Counted from the stretch's first letter, positions 45,083-56,690 are shown. The stretch: 64,000 nt of DNA from Gastrolobium villosum (GCA_032173675.1 JAVKPL010005867.1:124001-188000), one strand, 5' to 3'. Translations and numbers: made by a program. The notes: generated by a model not told the origin, from the sequence alone.

Positions 45083-45862
45083 TATGCCTTTAGTAAGACA
45101 TGGTCCCTTTAATTTTCTTAAAAATACCGGAATCCACAATAAATAATACATGAGATTTGAAAAGAAAAAAGAAATTAATGTAAAAGATAAAATCTAGAAG
45201 TAATTGATAATTTAAGAATTTTTCAAAAAAAACAAATAACCGTGAAATTATGTTTCTCAAAAAGGAAAAAATTATAATAAAATATTATTTCATTCTTAAG
45301 AATCAAAAATTTATTTTTATATTAAGATGCGTAAATATCAAATTATTTTATCTTCCTTTAGTTAGTAAAATTAATTTACATAAGCAGGACAAAATGGAAA
45401 AGAAATAATTCGAAGACAAAACTACATCATTTCCCTTTCCTTCCTTTACATAAAAAAATGCAAAAAAATAAAACAGAGAAAATTCTTTTTATCCAACTCT
45501 CTTCTTTTCTGCATATCAAATGAGAAACTAATGCCTAATCCCTTCTTTTCGTTTTCATTGAAATTTTGAATACCAAATAGACTTAATTATTTTTTACATA
45601 CAATGAATTATTAATAATGATGGAAACATGAGACGAGACAAATCAGTTCGGAAATTTTAAAACAAATCACTGAATTAATAAGGGGTTTGGTTTATCCAAT
45701 TCAAAAAAGTAGTTGTTTCAAAGAACCGATAGGGATCTTGTGAAAAACAAATTAAATCGGTTTAGATTTTCTTTTCTTTAAAAAATTAAACAGTGTTATT
45801 TTAAATATTATAGGGGTGATAATTTTAAACACGCCCACTGAGACGACGGGAGAAATTAGTGT
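45083..45862. other. Gene-free stretch
   Basis: AT-rich, with no gene or clear repeat. Confidence 0.35.
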
Positions 45863-45867
45863 TTACG

Positions 45868-45947
<80 letters not shown>

Positions 45948-46455
45948 TATAATCTGGAGATATCCTCATTCAACCTCCTCCAGTCACCTTGCCCTCGGCT
46001 ACGGCCATGTAGGCTAGCCCCTCATTGGAACAACTACCGGAGGAAGGATGAGACTAATCCCCCAACCTCATTGGAACAAACAACGAGTGCACATTGAGCT
46101 TCGCTACCGGAGGAAGATGAGACTAATCCCCAGAGGCTATTCAAAGCTGTCTTGAAGGAAAAGTTACCATCATGGGATTGCTCCCAAATCACCTGATCCT
46201 CCATCATCTAGCCGAGGGGGACAGGTACCTGCAATACAGTTCAAAGCTTCTTGTGTTAGAAAATCCCTAAACTCATTACCTGCAATACCCCATCTGAGCT
46301 ATCATAACAGTATGGGTGCCAGGAGACACTTTCCTCCTCTGACCCCTAAGATTTTTCAAGAATTTGCTTGAAGCAGGGTTTGAACCCCTGACTTAAGCAA
46401 ACCCTTGGGAGCTCAGTTGCCAACTGAGCTACCCTTGTGGGTTACGTCGATATAT
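45863..46455 (-). mobile_element. Long SINE-like insertion with (TA)n tail
   Basis: Both ends carry TTACGTCGATATAT (45863-45876 and 46442-46455). On the minus strand the insert starts with a tRNA-like head: box A TAGCTCAGTTGG (about 46415-46430) and box B GGGGTTCAAACCC (about 46377-46390). A body of about 400 bp follows, including two similar GATTAGTCTCATC(C)TTCCTCCGG segments, and it ends in a (TA)n run of about 70 bases (45870-45944). The layout is that of a SINE, but the length (about 500 bp plus tail) and the TA tail are unusual. The frame 45816-46097 is not a gene. Confidence 0.65.
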
Positions 46456-46599
46456 TTTCTAATTCGCATTGTTACATGGAAAAATTTGTGTAGTGTTTCT
46501 AGTAAACGACACTCATGTGAGTCCATATCCGAGAGAAAAGAGAGAAAGAAAAAATACATAAATCTCACATACTTTATGTATATAGTGTAAGCATTAAAC
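46456..46599. other. Spacer
   Basis: No feature seen; the outer end of the copia 3' LTR may lie near here. Confidence 0.3.
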
Positions 46600-48464
46600 A
46601 GTGATTCATGTTCATCTTAAAATCAGACCAAGAACATGAAAGGGGATTTTAGAATTTATGAATTTCACATAAAATGTACCTTTCTCCATTAGTGGTGCGG
46701 AAGAACTTTGATGGTGGATTACTTTCTCTAAACATTAACCCTTTCACCGTTTTTGTATCTTATTTGATAGGGATTAAATACAACTTTTATAGACAGACTC
46801 AGAAGGACAGTTTGTTTTCTGTCAGATGACCATATGAAATTATATAACTGCACCTATCAACAGTTACATTTTTTATAACTTCCCTTTATTGTCAATTACC
46901 AATATGCATTTTTATTAATTAAATCAACTCACACTTAATATTATACATGATACATAAATAGTTTTACATTCTTCCACTTGGCTCTTGTCATGAGGTGTCT
47001 CTTCATGATTTAATCAACATTCATTATAATGCGCATTTACTAGGCTAAAGGTTCTATACATTGACATCATCATAATTCATTATTAGAAATAAAATCAACA
47101 TGAGTCATAGCGGTTGTATGCTATCAAGTCGGCATAGTCTCTTCCATGTACCACTATATTGACTTTTCTTCCTAACATGATACTTTAATAGGAAGTACAC
47201 ATTATGTCCAACAATAATGTCTTCATAACGGACCACAAACATTTTCAATGCCATCACATATACTTGTATGCATTCATAAATTGAAAATAAGACAATATCA
47301 GAAACATGTATTCATCAATGAGCTCAGAGTGTCAATACTTAATACATAACAATAATCATATCATTCACTAGCTGACATAACGCTCATTCTACATACATGA
47401 CCAGTAAATGTCTTGGGTGGTAATCCCTTCGTCAAGGAATCAGCTATCATAAGACCGGTGCTAATATGCTCTATAGACACTATTTGTTTCTGAACCTCTT
47501 CTTTAACGGTAAAGTACTTTAATTTCATATGTTTAACACCTTTGGAATACTTGTCGCTTTTAGAATAGAAGACTGCTGCAGAATTATCACAATAAATTTT
47601 CAGCAGCTTTTCAATATTGTCAACCAATCCAAGCACTGAAATAAAATTCCATAGCCATTTAGCCTGAACCGTGGCTTCAAAGCATGCCACAAATTCAGCT
47701 TCCATAGTGGACACAACTATTACAGTCTGTTTCGCACTTTTCCATGATATAGCTCTTTCAGCTAAAAGATACAGGTAACCACATGTAGACTTTCTCGTGT
47801 CTACGCATCCTGCAAAATCCGAATCTGTGTATCCAATCACTTCAAGGTTGTTAGACCTTCTATAAGTAAGCATGTGACCTTTAGTTCATTGCAAATATCC
47901 CAGAATTTTCTTTGCAGCTTTCCAATGATCCATACTGGGATTACTTTTGTATCTACCCAACATCCTAACTGCAAAGCTAATATCTGTTCTCGTACAAGTT
48001 TGAACATACATTAAACTCCCAACTAATGATGCATACAGAATTGCATCCATTTCTTTTCGTTCCAATTCACTTTTAGGAAATTGCATGAGACTAAATTTAT
48101 CTCCTTTCTGAATTGGAACCGGAGATGATGAACAAATTTTCATTCTAAATCTATCTATAACTTTATTAATATATGCTATCACCATACTCTACTGAGCCCA
48201 TAGTTCTAAAAGGAGATAGCCACCAAAGTACGTTTATTCTTCAGTCAGAACCTTATACTATGATGGGCAGACAATGATGGAGAGAAATTCTGAAGAAAAC
48301 GGTTATCACAGAACCTCCAGATTCTTTTACGTAACTGAACTTGTCACCAGTTATAAGTTGTAAATAACTTCCAAACTCCCTTAAATCGTCAATTATTGTT
48401 ATGCCCTTTATTAATTAAATCAACTCACACTTAATATTATACATGAGAAACAAATAGTTTTACA
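46600..48464 (-). mobile_element. Ty1/copia remnant with LTR traces
   Basis: On the minus strand TGTAAAACTATTT..ATGTATAATATTAAGTGTGAG begins at 48464 and again at 46968, marking the starts of the 5' and 3' LTRs. A purine-rich AGCCAAGTGGAAGA precedes the 3' LTR (polypurine tract-like). Between them only the last part of pol remains (47361-48185). The primer-binding site, gag, protease, integrase and most of reverse transcriptase are gone. The outer end of the 3' LTR was not located; 46600 is a guess. Confidence 0.65.
47361..48185 (-). pseudogene. Copia pol 3' fragment (RT end and RNase H)
   Basis: Two in-frame segments (99 and 170 codons) are separated by a TGA near 47886-47888. The first has the reverse-transcriptase C-terminus (LYASLVGSLMYVQTCTRTDI, MDHWKAAKKILGYLQ). 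The second has copia RNase H: YTDSDFAGCVDTRKSTCGYL, AISWKSAKQT, a STMEAEFVAC match, CDNSAAVFYS and IADSLTKGLPPKTF. It is clearly non-functional because of the nonsense codon and the missing N-terminal two-thirds. Confidence 0.9.
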
Positions 48465-48524
48465 TATAGGAGATAAACTTATCTCCTATAACATGAGAAA
48501 CATTAAACCACCATATTATTATTA

Positions 48525-48758
48525 GGAAAAACATATATCCTTTTAAAGGATATAAGTTTATATCCTTTTAGATCATAACCGTTGATTTTCGTCCATCAAC
48601 GATTATAATCTATCGGGTCAAACTTAATAGGTCAAATTTATTATTAATTAATTAATAATTTTGATCCAATAAATTATAACCGTTAATGGACGGAAATCAA
48701 CGGTTAGGATCTAAAAAGATATAAGCTTATATCCTTTAAAAGGATAGATGTTATTCCC
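48525..48758. mobile_element. Inverted-repeat MITE, AACCGTTGATT family
   Basis: A 234-bp element with arms of about 80 bp. They contain CCTTTTAAAGGATATAAG, then AACCGTTGATTTTCGTCCAT at the left and its inverse at the right. Flanks TTATTATTA and ATAATTATT-like sequence give an 8-of-9 match, consistent with a 9-bp target duplication in AT-rich DNA. It inserted just beside the copia 5' LTR. Confidence 0.7.
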
Positions 48759-48904
48759 ATAATTATTATATTGTAAAACTTGTTTTTAAGTTTAATATTA
48801 ATTTATTTTATTGTTAAACTTAAACATGTTTAAAAAATAAAATAACAATTATAAATTTACATTACTTTATTATTCTATTAATTTATTATATAGTAAATTA
48901 TATT

Positions 48905-48941
<37 letters not shown>

Positions 48942-49734
48942 AGATCAACATACTTATAAAAATAAAAGTCTTATATTAGTTTTAAATCATTGATTTTTTT
49001 TAGCTTTACCATTTTTTTTAATTTTTAATGTGAAATGACTTCCATAATTAATAAATAAAAAATGTTTAATTTGGATAAAATTAACCTTAAAAATTGGCTT
49101 AACGAAATAATAACACGCCAAGATTTAAGTGGGCCTTTGGTATAAAATATTTTTTAGGATTTCTTGAACAATTAAATATTTCTAAATTTTTTATTTTCTA
49201 TATTATCGGTGAATATTTATAGGAAAAACATATTCTCATTGCATATTAAAATTCAATTTCATGTTAATCATTCTTCGATTTACGTGTAATTTTTATTTAT
49301 AAAATTTTAATAATTATACGGGTCATCACTAGATTCATCTCACAACATACAACCATATTTATAAATCAAATCCCCTCGGGATTTGGGAGTAAAAAAAATT
49401 TCTCCTCTCACTAAAGCTTAATTACTAAGAAGTAGATTACAGAGTACGACAGTGAGTACAAATCTCTGTGTGTGTGTCGGCGTGCTTAGTTCCCTTCTCT
49501 CTGTCCATTTGGGTAAGGTTTCTTCCCACTTAGGTCCCAATCAGAGTGTCCATCTATCTAACTGAGAGACTCGACATTGTTCTAGCTTTGACATTCATCT
49601 TTGATATTTCTTTTATCCCCCATGTTCAGATTCAGCACAACTTACAAGTTACCAGGTACCTACTTAGGATCCTGCAAAACAAAAAACCCTGCCACTGTTC
49701 ACAACCTTTTACCCCAATACTCATAGATCGTAAA

Positions 49735-49735
<1 letters not shown>
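48759..49735. other. Upstream region of PMT23-like gene
   Basis: AT-rich, with a (TA)n run at about 48909-48939. The last 250 bases probably include promoter and leader. The upstream in-frame extension from 49546 is not taken as coding, because the protein similarity starts at the 49801 ATG. Confidence 0.4.

Positions 49736-49775
<40 letters not shown>
49736..49775 (+). repeat. (CT)n(GT)n tract in PMT23-like leader
   Basis: A pyrimidine-rich CT run followed by GT repeats, 26-65 bases upstream of the ATG at 49801. It is probably in the 5' untranslated region, where CT tracts are common in plant genes. Confidence 0.8.
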
Positions 49776-49800
49776 TTTCCTTAAGAAGAGTGAAAAAAAA

Positions 49801-50697
49801 ATGGCAATTCTAAATGTTGACTTTTTCAAGGAAAGGAAATACCCTTTCATTCTCACTCTCTTGGTCTTGCTCATTTGCGTCACGGTCTTCCTCTTCACCA
49901 CGACCACCACCTCCAAATCTGTTTTTTTCTATTCTGATGTCAAAGAGCAACCACCCCTCAACCCTTCCCTTGTACCCCAAGATTCTACAACCAATCCAAA
50001 AGAGGAAAAGCTACCCCAAAAAATGACCAATATCACAGCCCCGAAGGACCAAGGTTTGCCCCAAAAGGAAGAGGCTCTCGGTAATGTTAATATCGATTGG
50101 AAGCTATGTAAGGACCCGGTAACGATTGATTATATACCTTGTTTAGATAATTTTAAAGCGATTAAGGCTCTGAAGTCAAGGAGGCACATGGAGCATAGGG
50201 AAAGGCATTGTCCTGATACTAGTCTGCACTGTTTGCTGCCCCTTCCCAAAGGGTATAAAGTCCCGGTTTCGTGGCCTAAGAGCAGGGACATGGTGAGATT
50301 GATAGTTCGGTAAGAAATATTATTGTTTGTATTGGGAGCATATGATTGTGTTAAGGCTATTTCAGTCTCATTTTGATCAACAATGCTGGGCGTTTGCTTT
50401 GTGCCTTTGCAAATATCTATCAATTATGGTCTCACTATCACGGCTGCATTTTATGATCAAATGCACTTTAATTAAGATTCCTCTACTTGCCTCCTAAATT
50501 GGAGTTAAGGTAGTCAAAATTTGCTAAATTGTATTAATATGTTAAGATATGATAAATGCAACTGGTATGCATACAACATTTGATTCACGGCTTATTTTTA
50601 TTGTCTAATGAATAGAATGAATCTCTGTCTGCATTTCAGCATATAGAATATATAATATTATATAATGAAACCTTTGTGAGTATATATATATATATAG

Positions 50698-50758
<61 letters not shown>

Positions 50759-51138
50759 ACACCTCATCTGAGAGCTATTAGATCACAAAAGATCAATGGC
50801 TTTGATTTGTAAGCATGTGACATCGTTGATCTTTTCTGATCTAACAGCTTTCAAATGAGGTGTCAAACTTCAAATTTGACATCGGTGTCAAAGGATCCTG
50901 CCTCATATATATATATATATATATATGGGATAGGATCCTTTGACAGCGGTGTCAAATTTTGAAATTTGACACGAAATCTAAACGGTTGAGAGCCGATCAA
51001 CGGTTATCATTTATTGGGAATTAATATTAATTAATGTGTTTGATTCCCAATAAATGATAACCGTTGATTGGCGAAAATCAACGGATAAGATTTGGTGTCA
51101 AATTTCAAAATTTGACATCGGTATCAAAGGATCCTGCT

Positions 51139-51188
<50 letters not shown>

Positions 51189-54100
51189 ACCTTTTGCTTT
51201 GCGTTAGAGCTTTGGGCCGTGGGATGATACATAATCTAGTGTATCAGAACTTATGTTTAAAATTTCATCTTTCTCCGATATCTGGCTTTCAGTAAATTTC
51301 CATGTTAATTTTAAGTTTTGAAGTTAATTGAGTTAAATTTTATAGTCCTCTTAATAAATTGCTAATATTTGGGACATATTTTATCCTTTAACTTGGTAAT
51401 CAGTACAGATTCTGTAGCTCATTGGTTAAAATGTTGTACTCTTAACAAATGTACCGGTATTCTGAAAGAGGTTTTGCTTGGTGATTAGTCACACATTTGA
51501 TTTCCTCTTATGTACTCATGAAAGTATTGGTGATTATTATTATTTGAATATCTGATTTTTACTTTTACCTAGTCATGAAAGCAATAGCAATGGAGTTTTA
51601 TGTTTCCCTTTTCTCAGATTTGGTATGATAATGTCCCTCATCCAAAGCTAGTTGAGTACAAGAAGGACCAACACTGGGTTGTGAAGTCTGGTAAATATCT
51701 TGTCTTTCCAGGAGGTGGTACTCAATTCAAAGATGGAGTTGATCATTACATTGAATTCATAGAGAAGGTATACTGTCATGTGGCTTCACATAATTTATTG
51801 TAATTATGATATGTTCCTTATTGATATTATGTGAACACAGCATAAATCTCAGAGCTGAGTATTGGTTATATTATGCAGGAGCTATAGGTGTATACTATGA
51901 GAAAATAGACAGGCTGAAAATTTTGTAATATGTTTTTAGTCCAGTTAGATACAGTGCTTTGTTTTTCTCTCTTTGATTGACAGAACTTGTCTAAGATCTT
52001 GCATTAAGATTTGACATCATTTAACTTCCAGTTATTGGCATCCATTTATTGTTTTATTTTCTTATTAAATTTGAAGATTTTGTTACATTTGTTATCATGA
52101 GTGCCAAGAAATGTTTCATTTTGATTTATGCATGACTTAAACCAGTGCCTTACATTTTTTATATGACTTGTTCTTGAAAGCATACTACGTTTTGTGGTTT
52201 GCTGAATTGTTTTGTTTCACACTAGGCATTACCAACAATTCAATGGGGAAAGCATATCAGGGTTGTTCTTGATGTTGGCTGTGGTGTTGCTAGCTTTGGT
52301 GGCTATCTGCTGGACAAAAATGTTATTACTATGTCATTCGCCCCGAAGGATGAACATGAAGCTCAGATACAGTTTGCTTTGGAGCGAGGAATTCCTGCAA
52401 CTCTTTCTGTTATTGGAACACAGAAGTTGACTTTTCCAGACAATGGGTTTGATTTGATCCATTGTGCACGATGCAGAGTTCATTGGGATGCAGATGGTAC
52501 TTTTCTTCTTTTCTTATTTCCATATTGGGACAGCCTTCTATAACTGCCTTCCATGTTCCATTTATTTCCATCTTTGAGAGAAATGTGTATTTTCAAATCT
52601 GGTTCATAACTTTAGGTGGGAAACCGCTATACGAGCTCAATAGGATTCTTAGACCTGGCGGTTTCTTTGCATGGTCTGCCACCCCAGTTTATCGTGACGA
52701 TGACAGAGATCAGAAAGTATGGAATGGTTTGTCTTTCTTTTTTTCCCTCACCCTACTCTGTGTGTCTGTCTTTATGTGTCATTGTTTTCTCCTCTCTTAT
52801 TTAATACATAGACATGAATTTTTGTATGACCCAATCATGACGCCGCAATAGGCAAACAAATTATTATTACTTGGGAGATCAATGGTTCTGTCTTCTTAGC
52901 CCTTGTGTTTAAGAAAAATAAAATTTCATTTTTTTTAAACTGCAGCCATGGTGGGTATAACAAAAGCTATGTGCTGGAAGGTTGTGGCTAAGGCTCGTGA
53001 TTCATCTGGAATTGGGCTTGTTATATACCAGAAGCCTACCACATCTTCTTGCTATGAGAAACGTAAAGAGAACAATCCACCTTTATGTGAAAATAAGGAT
53101 GGGAAAAATAGCTCATGGTATTTTCTCTCTCTTTTTTTTCTGGGGGTCATATTTCTATGAAATTTATATTTCCATTAATGTATACTTTCTCAGGAATGCC
53201 AACATGAAAAGAAAGGAACTGAGAAAAAAAGTCCAAATAAAATACACGTGTACCATTGCAAGCAATGCTAGGCATATTACTATGTTTAGTTTAGTTTCTA
53301 TGTTTGCTGATTTTCTCTCCAATGATTATGTTTAGGTATGCCAGACTCAGTAGTTGCCTTACTCCTCTTCCAGTTGATGGTATGGGTAACCTGCAGAGCT
53401 GGCCCATGCCTTGGCCCCAAAGGCTTACCAGTAAGCCCCCTAGCTTATCTGCAGATTCAGATGCCAGTGATGAGTTCTACAAGGACAACAAACGCTGGTC
53501 TGAATTATTTTCAGAAGTTTATGCGGATGGTCTTTCTATAACTTGGTCAAGTGTTCGAAATGTAATGGATATGAATGCTGGTTATGCAGGGTAAAGTATA
53601 TTTAGTTATAAGACTAGTGCTTTTTTTCTTGCTCTTTTTACCTTTACATTCTTCAGTAGAGTATGGGTTATTTTGAGGGCCTTGATACATCCATATACCC
53701 ATATTAATGTCAATCTTCTATGACATTAACATTTACATTGTCTGTTACTTTATCAACACAAATTGGCGAGTTTCCTCCAAGTTTCTTTCAAACTGATACT
53801 AAGTGTGTTATTTTCAGATTTGCCACAGCTCTCATTGATCTACCAATCTGGGTGATGAATGTAGTACCGATTGATGTGCCAGATACTCTTTCTATTATAT
53901 TGGACAGAGGGTTAATAGGAATGTATCATGATTGGTGCGAGTCCTTTAATACCTATCCTCGCACATATGATCTCCTCCATTCTAGCTTTCTTTTCAAATA
54001 TCTGGAGCAAAGGTATGCTTATTGAAGAAACTAATGCCTATAAGATCATGTAGTTTACTTCTATATGTAGCATAGCTATGTGTTAAGATATGATTCTGAC

Positions 54101-54309
54101 AATTAGCGATCTTTGTCAGATGTGACATTGTTGATGTGGTTGCCGAGATAGATCGCATATTGAGACCAGGTGGATATCTCCTGGTTCACGATTCTACGGA
54201 AATACTTAGCAAGCTCAGTCCAATCTTGCGTTCACTTCACTGGTCTGTAACGTTGCATCAAAATCAGATTCTTGTTGGTAGGAAGAGTTTCTGGCGTCCT
54301 AAGGTATAG
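49801..54309 (+). CDS. PMT23: PMT-type putative pectin methyltransferase, PMT23-like
   Basis: Predicted 611-aa type II membrane protein of the DUF248/Methyltransf_29 family, thought to methylate cell-wall polysaccharide (homogalacturonan) in the Golgi with S-adenosylmethionine. The eight exons are 49801-50292, 51618-51767, 52226-52496, 52616-52726, 52946-53117, 53336-53590, 53818-54012 and 54120-54309, all GT-AG. A hydrophobic anchor (about residues 14-38, FILTLLVLLICVTVFLF) follows a short cytosolic start. A low-complexity stem rich in Pro, Lys and Gln comes next. Family blocks are IDWKLCKDPVTIDYIPCLDN, HRERHCP, IWYDNVPHPKLVEYKKDQHW, FPGGGTQFKDGVDHYI, the SAM-binding VVLDVGCGVASFGGYL, LNRILRPGGFFAWSATPVY, VRNVMDMNAGYAG and a second LRPGGYLLVHDS. 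Length and order fit PMT23. Exon 1 has the start AAAAAAATGGC. Intron 1 (1325 bp) is filled with (TA)n-bounded MITEs. The stop lies 677 bases from the convergent glutaredoxin-like gene. Confidence 0.93.
50698..51185. mobile_element. (TA)n-bounded MITE pair in PMT23 intron 1
   Basis: The order is (TA)n (about 50703-50754), an inverted-repeat element at 50755-50867 with arms of about 45 bp starting TTTGACACCTCAT, a short end fragment (ATTTGACATCGGTGTCAAAG, about 50872-50902), (TA)n (50904-50926), a second element at 50927-51141 with arms of about 88 bp (AGGATCCTTTGA.., AACGGTTATCATTTATT), then (TA)n to 51185. The fragment at 50872 matches the right end of the second element. The second element shares the AACGGTTAT core with the elements at 20267 and 48525. 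Confidence 0.8.
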
Positions 54310-54985
54310 GGTTGATGAACATGACATACATAATCTTCAATCGCCCCCGTTTCAGTATGTTCTGGTTAAAAATTAAGAGCAAAAGATTGCATTTTAAGAA
54401 AGGAATATTTATTTGATAGGTAATCTTGTCTGAGTGTGAAGTCTGTTGATGAGACACATTTATTTATAGTAAATATAGAGGATTTTGCTCTTTCTATTAT
54501 AGTTTTGCCAGAAACTTATGCTCGTTATGATATGTTCTGACGTAAACTTGTGTCCCTCTGGTGATTCTTATTATGCATGAGAAGAAACAACAACAAAATA
54601 AAATCAAACGGAGATGGTGTAAATAGAATTGATCATTGGGAGCAAATATGGCATCACCTACCAGACATAGTCTCGAGTTTTGTTCCTTGCTCATGGAACC
54701 TACCACAAATATGGTAGGAGTAGTGTGGCGTAAGTATATGGCTTGCTTCATGTGAATCATTAATGTTGAAGAGCCATAATAACAAATCAAAGCTGGCTCC
54801 TAATATCATATTATATATAATATATAATATATAATATGCATATACAAACTGGAAGATTCTCCAGACCAGACTATATAACATATTAAACTTATTTTATTTA
54901 TCAACAAAAATGATTAATTTATCCCCTCTTCTTTTTTCCTTGTTCGCTGAGTTGGTTTGTGAGCTGTAACTAACTACCAGAGTAA
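54310..54985. other. Spacer between convergent genes
   Basis: Contains the 3' regions of the PMT23-like gene (+) and the glutaredoxin-like gene (-). No other gene; minus-strand frames 54497-54881 have no recognisable domain. A TATAATATATAAT-type low-complexity run lies near 54805-54838. Confidence 0.4.
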
Positions 54986-55735
54986 TTATCTGGTGTGACG
55001 CGGGACCACAAAGAAACATGCAGGGCACCTGATCAAGCCGTTGGAGTTGCAAGAGGAACAGCTCCTGAATCCGCTCTTCTCCGTGAACACCTTATGACTT
55101 CCGTTACACTCGTCACACACCACGAATCTAAAACCTCCACAGTATTCGCAACCGTTCTGATTCGACTTCGGCAACCGCTCAATCAGGTGCTGCAGCTCGC
55201 CGCTCTCATGGAGCTGCCTAACATCGTCGGCTCCGCCGACGTATGTGCCGCCGACGAACACCCTTGGCAGCGTCACGTTCCGGCGACCGAGGATCCCTTG
55301 CAACTCGTCGCGAAACCGGTCGTCCATGGACACATCGCGCTCGTCGACGGCGACGCGGAACCCTCGGAGGATCGATCGGACGGTTCTGCAGTCGTCGAAG
55401 GTCCGGCGAACCACGCGGAGGCTGGTGTAGTAGACGACGACGCCCTGGTCAAGGCCCGGCGGCAATGCGACGGGGTGCGGCGGTTGTACTGCGGCGCGGG
55501 AGGCGCCCAAGGCGCGGAGGACGGCGGTGGAGATCCGAACGCGACGGAAGAGGGAAGGAGATTTGAGGGAGGCGGGTTCGGGTTCGGGTTCGGGTTTGTC
55601 CTGAAGGAGGCTCTGAATGTCTTTGAAAGAAGAGCAGGAGAAGCTTAAGGAGCGGGCTCGAGAATGCGACGGCGATGGTGACGGTGGTGGCGTGTTGCGG
55701 AACCGGCTAGGTGAACTCAGCCACGGTGGCCACAT
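54986..55735 (-). CDS. Glutaredoxin-like protein with four CxxC motifs
   Basis: A single 249-codon exon encodes a plant protein of the At5g39865/At3g28850 type (glutaredoxin-fold, GRXCR-like). The N-terminal 80-90 residues are Pro/Ser-rich and low-complexity. The glutaredoxin-like domain spans about residues 97-197 (VVVYYTSLRVVRRTFDDCRT, VDERDVSMDDRFRDEL, LPRVFVGGTYVGGADDV). The usual CxxC redox site is replaced by SLRV after YYT, as in this subfamily, so classic thiol-disulfide activity is doubtful. A C-terminal zinc-binding-like region has four CxxC pairs (CEYC, CDEC, CSSC, CPAC). The gene is markedly GC-richer than its surroundings, which produces long antisense frames that I do not regard as genes. 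Exact role is unknown. The start is the first Met in frame. Confidence 0.9.
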   Translation of the reverse strand: MWPPWLSSPSRFRNTPPPSPSPSHSRARSLSFSCSSFKDIQSLLQDKPEPEPEPASLKSPSLFRRVRISTAVLRALGASRAAVQPPHPVALPPGLDQGVVVYYTSLRVVRRTFDDCRTVRSILRGFRVAVDERDVSMDDRFRDELQGILGRRNVTLPRVFVGGTYVGGADDVRQLHESGELQHLIERLPKSNQNGCEYCGGFRFVVCDECNGSHKVFTEKSGFRSCSSCNSNGLIRCPACFFVVPRHTR

Positions 55736-56544
55736 GAGCTATTAGGGAAAAAGAAAAAGAGGTTTTGGTAAAGGCTAGTAGTGTTAGAGGAAGTTAGAGT
55801 ATAGTAAGCAAATAAATAAAGAGAAAGGGGTTTGATTTGAGGTTATAAATGGAAAAAAGGATTATTAAAGTCAAGTGTCATTCATTATCCCTCTTTCTCT
55901 TTTATAATTGGAAAAAAGCACATGCACTTTCTCTTTTATAAATGGAAAAACTCATAACCCTACCTACTGGGGGCATCAGGCATGTGCGTTTTTAAGATGC
56001 ATGGTTTTACAAATGGTTTTAATCAGGCTCTAGAGGAGAAATTTTTATTTATCTAGGAAATAATTATAACTGGGGAATATATATTTTCTAGAATATTATT
56101 AAAAGATGTTAATATGATAAAAATTTCATTGGATTTTATGGTTAATTTTACTGAGTGTGTGTTTGGTTAGTAATGAAATATTAGTGGGAAAGTATGAGTA
56201 TTTTACGAAAATAACCAACGCTGGTGATCTTCTCCAAAGCCAATTATGAAGTTCCTGCGTTGCTTTAGTAGGAAAAGACACAAATCGTACCAAAATAAGG
56301 GCTATTTTAGTCAATAGTTTCGCGCCTGAAATGCTATTTGTCCGAGACCAAAACACTTCCACCTTTTCTATGGACTTTAACAATTGCATTTGACACCGTA
56401 CATAACACACAATAGAAAGTCACGAGATTTTTTTGTACTTTGGAAACCTTCGCTTTTTTGCGTACCAAACGCGGGTTTAATTTATGTCGAAGCTAGCTTG
56501 CCCGGGATTTGCAAAAAAAGTCGGCTATCAAACAGCCCCTAAGA
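55736..56544. other. Upstream of glutaredoxin-like gene
   Basis: A CTCTTTTATAA(A/T)(T/G)GGAAAAA block occurs twice (about 55897 and 55930). A minus-strand TATA-like TTATAA lies near 55843. At about 56155-56530, sequences such as GTGTTTGGTTAGTAATG and TATCAAACAGCCCCTAAG suggest a further decayed Harbinger-like element. No other gene. Confidence 0.4.
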
Positions 56545-56690
56545 ATTACGTCGTAGGAAAAATGATTGTGTAATGTTATAGAGATTCCTTGTGCGTGTCT
56601 TAATTTTTTTTTCTTCAAAAAATACGGAACTCACAAAATATTATATGTGTAAGAAATTTTTTTGTGTCATATTAAATGATAAATGTAAAT
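56545..56690 (+). mobile_element. Family A MITE, decayed copy 9
   Basis: Retains GTAGGAAAAATGATTGTGT, TAGAGATTC, CACAAAATATTATATGTGTA and TCATATTAAATGATAAATG in family A order. Both termini are lost. Confidence 0.6.

Noticed and set aside
45816..46097. 93-codon frame at the (TA)n/SINE junction
   Set aside because: It consists of microsatellite plus retroposon sequence without protein similarity.
46380..46436. Possible tRNA gene on the minus strand
   Set aside because: It is the head of a long SINE-like insertion bounded by a 14-base duplication.
46600..48464. Intact copia element
   Set aside because: Only the reverse-transcriptase end and RNase H remain, with an in-frame stop, and the primer-binding site, gag and integrase are missing.
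49546..49800. Upstream in-frame extension of the PMT23-like gene
   Set aside because: It crosses a (CT)n(GT)n leader tract and lacks family similarity; the ATG at 49801 gives the expected short cytosolic tail and membrane anchor.
54995..55648. 217-codon plus-strand open frame opposite the glutaredoxin-like gene
   Set aside because: It is an antisense shadow of a GC-rich exon; the minus strand has a clear conserved protein and the plus frame has no known domain.
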